Source: Amyelois transitella
Lineage: Eukaryota; Arthropoda; Insecta; Lepidoptera; Pyralidae
Direction: 5' to 3'
DNA length: 64,000 bases
NCBI RefSeq assembly: GCF_032362555.1
Contig: NC_083535.1
Location: 9,362,001 to 9,426,000 of the forward strand
The notes under the pieces were generated by a model. The model worked only from the letters and a program-made list of their open reading frames with translations, made no database searches and was not told the origin of the DNA. Made by a program: the position numbers and the translations under genes. This document shows positions 58,301 through 64,000 of the stretch, piece by piece. The first letter of the stretch is position 1; every line of letters starts with the position of its first letter.

Positions 58301-59254
58301 AAGAACTACTTAATTTTTATACCAACTATATGTAAAGTTTTTTTAACTTTAAGGACAGAGGCCCTGGGGTCTCACAGACAAGCCTCTCGGTAGATGTTAT
58401 GAAGTGTTACATCTGAAGTTTCTCACATAAAACAAAAACACGTAAACCGAGATGTTTATTCGGTTTCTAGTTACAGACACATTTTTCCGTCTATCTTCCT
58501 TATTTTATTTACAAGCATTTGTCTTGGCTTCACTCTAATACATATTGTAGCACATGTTTTATTAAAAACCTATTTCACTATATAGTTGAATCAAAATCCA
58601 TTTAACAGATAATAAGTATTGTGATTGTATTATTTTGTTTTCACCAAATCTGCCACAGTCATTTTAATGACAGATTGTCAAGGAAAACCAGGTCAAAGTT
58701 ATTAATGCAGAAAGTAACACATTAAAAATTATTATACCTCCAAAGTTCTTTTGTCGTGGCTCGGCAATGTTTGTTTAATGAGTTTCTTTTTGGCGATTTT
58801 TGTCGGTAAAATTCAAAACTTGCTATGGATGGCGTGTTGCAAAATTATCATAATAATACAATATTATTATGTCACTGTATTTTGTTCTTTATAAACGTTT
58901 AATTAACGAACGATTAAATAAAAGCTTCGGTTATTAAATGGTTAAGGCTTTTGAAAAGCATGATGCACAAGTTCGGATTGTGCCATGAGTATATAACCCA
59001 TAACCTTTCTAATACCCAAAAATTTCTAAGTTTAATGTGATTGCTATCGGTCAGCTTTTACAGCAATCAAATATTTGGACAAAAATAATATTTAACGTAT
59101 AGAGCCTCAAAAAATCTGGTGTTTTAACTTAGCCTTGGAGCTTGCAAATGTGTCTACTTTAACAAGATTAAGTATTGTAAGTTTCTTGTTTTCGCGTAGT
59201 CATCACATTACGAGCATATTTTGTTTTAAAACAAGAAACGAAAAACAAGGGTGT

Positions 59255-59345
59255 GTGGCGTGTTCGAGTGGATGGCGTCCGATACTAAACTTCTTCTCAG
59301 CGTATCGGCGTCTACAGTTGGACATATGCCTCTTCCACGCCTTCA
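59255..59345 (-). repeat. Fragment of a common lepidopteran retroelement end
   Basis: tctacagttggacatatgcc and tcttccacgcc resemble the widespread moth repeat motif built on ggacataggcctctycca. It is only a short, diverged piece, so the class cannot be set. Confidence 0.4.
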
Positions 59346-61019
59346 CAATTTAACATAATGTGGCCACTAAATGATATGTTATGAATTTTGAACAGATTTA
59401 CTTGACTTGAAAACTAGCTTTTTTATATTTGCGTGAGGGGTTAACGCCTTAACGCGTTATCTTTGTACGCGTTCGGGCTTTACCAAACTTCGAAAACCAC
59501 CGTCATACCCTTTAAAGTTATAAACTAACTTGATATATTTGCATAGAGACAAAGGGATATTTAATTAAACTTGGTTCTAATAAACAAAATCCGTCGGGTT
59601 AGGCCTGAAAGCCAAAAGATGTATGTAACTTTACAAGTAACTTAATTACGTAACTATAAGTTAACAAACTTTTTTTGTTTCCGAGTGATTGGGATAAAGT
59701 TATAATTGGGAATACGTTGCCTCGAAGAATATCAGTACCTTCTCACTACTGAGCGTCGATTGATCCTACCTTGATTCTTTTTCTGTATATGCGTCGGCAT
59801 CAACTTCATAGTTCTAATTTTATAAAGCTCGCGCACGAGAACTTGGGAAAAAACTGGGTTGCAATACGAGTATGTTCACACCCGTCGATCTAAATCAGTC
59901 TAGAAACAAAAGATTTCTTCTTATTCCTGACATTAGACTCGCTTACATCCTCACCTACACGTAAAACGTCCAGTAACCAAAGTGACCCTCATAAAACGTA
60001 AAGAAGGTCCTAGCTTCTGCAAAGTCCAAGAAAGCTATAAGAAAATGCACGCTAATTTCTTGCCGCTTGCTCGGACCCTGCAGATAACGTTAGTCCTTGA
60101 TCTTAGAAATAACGTTAAAGCTATACGAAAGTCCATCAGCTGTTAATGTTTCACAAAACACAGGGACTATTTCAACAAAAAATCTGTACTGAAATCTGAT
60201 AATCATCTAAAAATTTACATATTTGTCACAAAATTAAATTCAGGTAAAAATAGATGCTTTGCAGGTAAACACTTACTTATAACAAAAGTTATCATAAAAG
60301 GCTACTTTGGTTCAAACGTAAATAAACATAAGTATTTTCAACTTCCCTTTTGTATAAATATGAATGTCCATATATCAAAGACGGTGAAACCGGCGACGGA
60401 TATCGTATTATTTATGAACCAATATGGTTAATGTCTTTGATCGATGCTTACCATGGAAATGTTATGTACCAGAATTGATCTAGCCTTCGCACAACACAAT
60501 TAAAGAAAGTATATTGTACAATATGTTGTAATTTTTATACAGGGGAAATATATTTTTTGTCTGTTATTTTTTTTTTGGTATGTGTGAAACCGTCACTTTA
60601 TAATAGATTTCCGAGCACATGCTCGTAAAAGTCTTTTGAGGGCGCGCTAGTCTGGTAGCGATAAACAAGCGTGTGCTAGCTGCTTCTTTTTCCCGCACAG
60701 GTTTAAAAATTCAAGAAAATAACGGACTAGTTTTAGGTATAGCGAGACCTAGACTTGACCCTCAGAAGTAGCAAAGTCCTTTCAACATGACTGCTCTCTC
60801 AAGACTGCTTGAATAGATTTCTTTAAAAATTATGAGAAAACAGTGCACAAACAACTGTTTTTTGTGTTTATCATTCCTATAAGTTTGGGATAACGGCCTA
60901 CAGAACAAAAATCACCTAATTCAACGTAGACAAATTCTTGTGCTACTATATAAGTTAGTATGTAGGTTCTGACCGTATATTTTTTGAGGTAAGATAAATT
61001 GCATAAAACCCCGATCTAG

Positions 61020-61090
61020 AGGTTCCGTAATGGTGGTCGAGCGGTCAAGAAGCGCACCTGTGACCCAGATAAGGGTTACGAATAGTGTTG
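61020..61090 (+). repeat. tRNA-like SINE head remnant
   Basis: atggtggtcgagcggtcaag resembles a pol III A box and agggttacgaat is a weak B box. It is not an intact tRNA. Confidence 0.35.
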
Positions 61091-61974
61091 TTATAAGGCT
61101 CGGGCTATATAAATCTCGACACTGAGGTATACGAGTACAACATATTTTCCTCCATATTGTATATTTATGTATACAAATGTACTCTCTTATAATATTAGTA
61201 TGGATACTTTTCTCTTATGGACTCTTTTCGATCCCGGTTATCATATAACCAAAGTTACTAGTTGTCTAGTTAGGCGTTATATTACGAGTAGTATAGTGAG
61301 AATCATCTCGCAGCGACTCAAGGCCCACTTCACAACTCTAGTTACGAATTCTACGCCAAACTAGCGAGTTTTCATATGTACAATGTAGTGTTTTGTTTTT
61401 TTTTTATTTTATGTCTACGTATGCGTGACCATCCATACTAATATTATAAATGTGAAAGTCTGTTACTTAACCGTTGGGTATGTCTACTGATTTTCATGAT
61501 TTTTTATTATGAATATGTCTAATTATCTGAGATAAAATGTATGCAATATTTTCTGAAAATTATATAGGTACATAAACATGATTCTTTACGGGATAGTCAA
61601 CCAACAATTCTAAATGACTAGAATGCCAATTTCACACGCATCATAGCTACTGGAAATTCCCTTAAACTATATATAAACTATATATATAACTATAATTATA
61701 TATAAACTTATTAATGCATACTTGTAACTTAATTTTTCAATTCATAAATTTACAAATTTTTTTAGAATGTTAATTATCTTTTTGTAATTACGTGAAACGT
61801 AGGCACCTTACGTTTCACCCCGAAGTCTTATCTCCATGAAATTAATTTCGGAGAAATACCATTTTCATTCACACGTAAAACCACACAATCACAATTACAA
61901 ATACAAACTCAAAAAAATATAACGTTAATTTTTTTTTTCTATTCTTATACTCGTAATACAAACTTTGTCATAAG

Positions 61975-62075
61975 GTTGTGAGCCGTAGGCATAGAGTCTC
62001 GAAAAGACGAGGTCACGTTCAGTTGTATGGCTGAATGATGGAAATATGGATTTGACATTCAAATAGTGTCAGAAA
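61975..62075 (-). repeat. SINE-like family A fragment, old
   Basis: tcgaaaagacgaggtcacgt, tcagttgtatggctgaatga and gacattcaaatagtgtcag are diverged family A body blocks. Confidence 0.55.
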
Positions 62076-62079
62076 AATG

Positions 62080-64000
62080 TAAAGAAGGATAAAAAATTAA
62101 GTGAACATCGGTGTACAGACAGAATAATCGGTAAGTAAACATTGTAACTAAATGCTTATCTCTGTTTTAATGTGACTTCAGAAAGTTCCAGAAAAAGATA
62201 AAGTCTTGAAACTTGAAAGTTTTGACTGATACGACGCTACGCGATATTTTAAGCACAGTTAAAGGTCAAGATTTTTATATTTTCAGCATTTATGTTAGAA
62301 GTAATGTTGAAAGTTATTGATTGTTATATTAATAAAAAAAACATATGTTACAAAGATTTATGGATGCCTAAGATTTTTTTAATTTTTAATTATATATATA
62401 TACATTGGGCTATTACAGTTCTATTTTATTCAGATTTCTGGGATATAGTAAGATCAAGAATTACCGGAGGAATTTTCATTTAAAAGCGAATTTATTGTAA
62501 CGCAAATTCAAATGCTATTTATAACACTTTGTGATATTCAAAGAATTATTATTTTAAAAGAACATTATGTCTTTAATAATATTTAATTATTATAATTATA
62601 TTAAAAAGAAACGAAAAATCCGACATATGAATACTTAATAAAAACTTATAATGTCAATATTTTATCATTTGAGAAATAATATTAAGCGCTTTAATATTAA
62701 AATAGGAATGAAAATATTCTCTCGTAAAAATGGGACTTTAATTAATTAAAAGCTAGCATGCTCTTCGACGTGACCGCTTCAAAGTGCGTAATTAAAAGCG
62801 GTTGCTTTAAAAATAGTCTGTGATCCATGCGGTTACCCCATCTCTTCCATTAGGATTCCTCAAGCCAATTTTAATATTTGAGCATAGGTTCTTAGTAAAA
62901 AAAAGGTAACTGGCAAATAAGAGTGTTGAAGACTAGGTCTGTTAGTGTTAGTTAACAGTAAATTCAAGCAATTAATGTTGTTAATGTTGATTGGGTGGTC
63001 AATATTAGTGGTGTCATCTTAAAAGCCTTTATTCGCGAAAATTAAGATTCTCAAATATCAGTTTCTTTTCATATTATATTATAAAACTTTAATATAAAAG
63101 TTTTGCTTATTGAAGTATATTTGAATGAAATATGCTCGTATACTTACTCGGCTAGAACATATAGGTAGGAAATTCAAATCAAGGGAAATAAAATTTTCCG
63201 AATCTGACCTAGATTCTAGATTTATTTCAAAAATGTATAACTTGTTCAAGATTAAAAATTAATATTAAAACTGAATACCTAAGTTTTTTTAATATTCTTC
63301 TCCGCGAATTCCAAGTTATTTACAGCCGGCACGGTTTTTATGTAAGATACCGAGAAATCCCGTCTCGTCTTCAATTCCAGCGACTCAATGGAAAGGGTAT
63401 TAAAAAATCACTTGGATCCAATAACTGACACCCCGTATTCCATAGACTTGGATTATATTTCTACTTAGGGTTACTAGCATTTTCTTATCATACTATAGTG
63501 CTAATATTGTGAATGCGACATTGTGTAAGGATGTGCTACAAAATTGTGAATTTCTCAAAAACGATTTATCCGTTTTTGTAGGAACATACTTATTATATTT
63601 CATCAAAATCGGACAGAGTGGTTTCAAAATTATCGCGTTACATAGATACAAAATTTGTAGACTGAGCGAGCAAAATGACTGCTGATTTTTTTCGCAATTC
63701 GTTATGTTAAATACCAACCGCAGAAATCAAAAGGCATTTATCCGTGTTGGCAGCCCTACTCGTATTGCTAAAGCAAATATTGCGATCGTCTTGTCAATAG
63801 CTTCTGATATTCGCTTACTGGCGCATGTTCAGAACGAAGATTGGCTACATACGATACGTGTTCTTCTCTTTGTTGTGATTTACAAACAAAAAGAAGAACT
63901 GTAAAGAACCCAGTATAACTATTAAGGCGTTCGCCATGAACGTAGGCGGTATTTCTAAACTTATTACCTAAAGAATACTTTTATTTATTGACACCTGATG
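62080..64000. other. Gene-poor AT-rich DNA at the right end
   Basis: No exon is supported. A repeat fragment of the ctaatattgtgaatgcgaca type lies at about 63490-63640. Short open frames here lack splice context. Confidence 0.45.

Overview
This is AT-rich animal genomic DNA, almost certainly from a moth or butterfly (Lepidoptera). The evidence is long introns with GT-AG boundaries, dense short interspersed repeats ending in TATG microsatellites, other repeat types familiar from lepidopteran genomes, and a BEL/Pao LTR retrotransposon. Nothing prokaryotic is present, and I found no CRISPR array and no intact tRNA or rRNA gene.

Two complete multi-exon genes lie head to tail on the + strand. The first (4053-15203, 13 coding exons, 730 codons) is an MFSD6-type membrane transporter-like protein with a large cysteine-rich, N-glycosylated loop. 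The second (17704-37122, 14 coding exons, 754 codons) is a connecdenn/DENND1-type DENN-domain Rab exchange factor. It has a proline-rich, disordered tail carrying clathrin- and AP-2-type short motifs. In both genes the hand-joined exons keep phase from start to stop, so I regard the models as reliable. I see no functional link beyond adjacency, although both proteins act at membranes.

Intron 7 of the DENND1 gene contains a full-length BEL/Pao element in antisense orientation (23396-29903). It has two 380-bp LTRs that read as identical, a 5-bp target duplication (ATTAG), and one uninterrupted gag-pol frame of 1764 codons. It is therefore young and may still be active. The tetramer GCGG occurs roughly 78 times on its + strand (CCGC in the element's sense strand) and its complement about once, in coding and non-coding parts alike. 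I cannot explain this, and it is the oddest signal in the window.

From about 38 kb to 64 kb the DNA is gene-poor. It holds many SINE-like copies in both orientations, some hairpins, one unrecognised candidate terminal exon on the - strand (44748-44975) and one GC-rich island (about 55100-55310) that could be a promoter or first exon. The first 2.9 kb is also non-coding, with repeat fragments and a diverged tandem duplication.

Limits: exon joins, copy counts and identities were done by eye. Gene families were assigned from recognised protein features, not from database searches.
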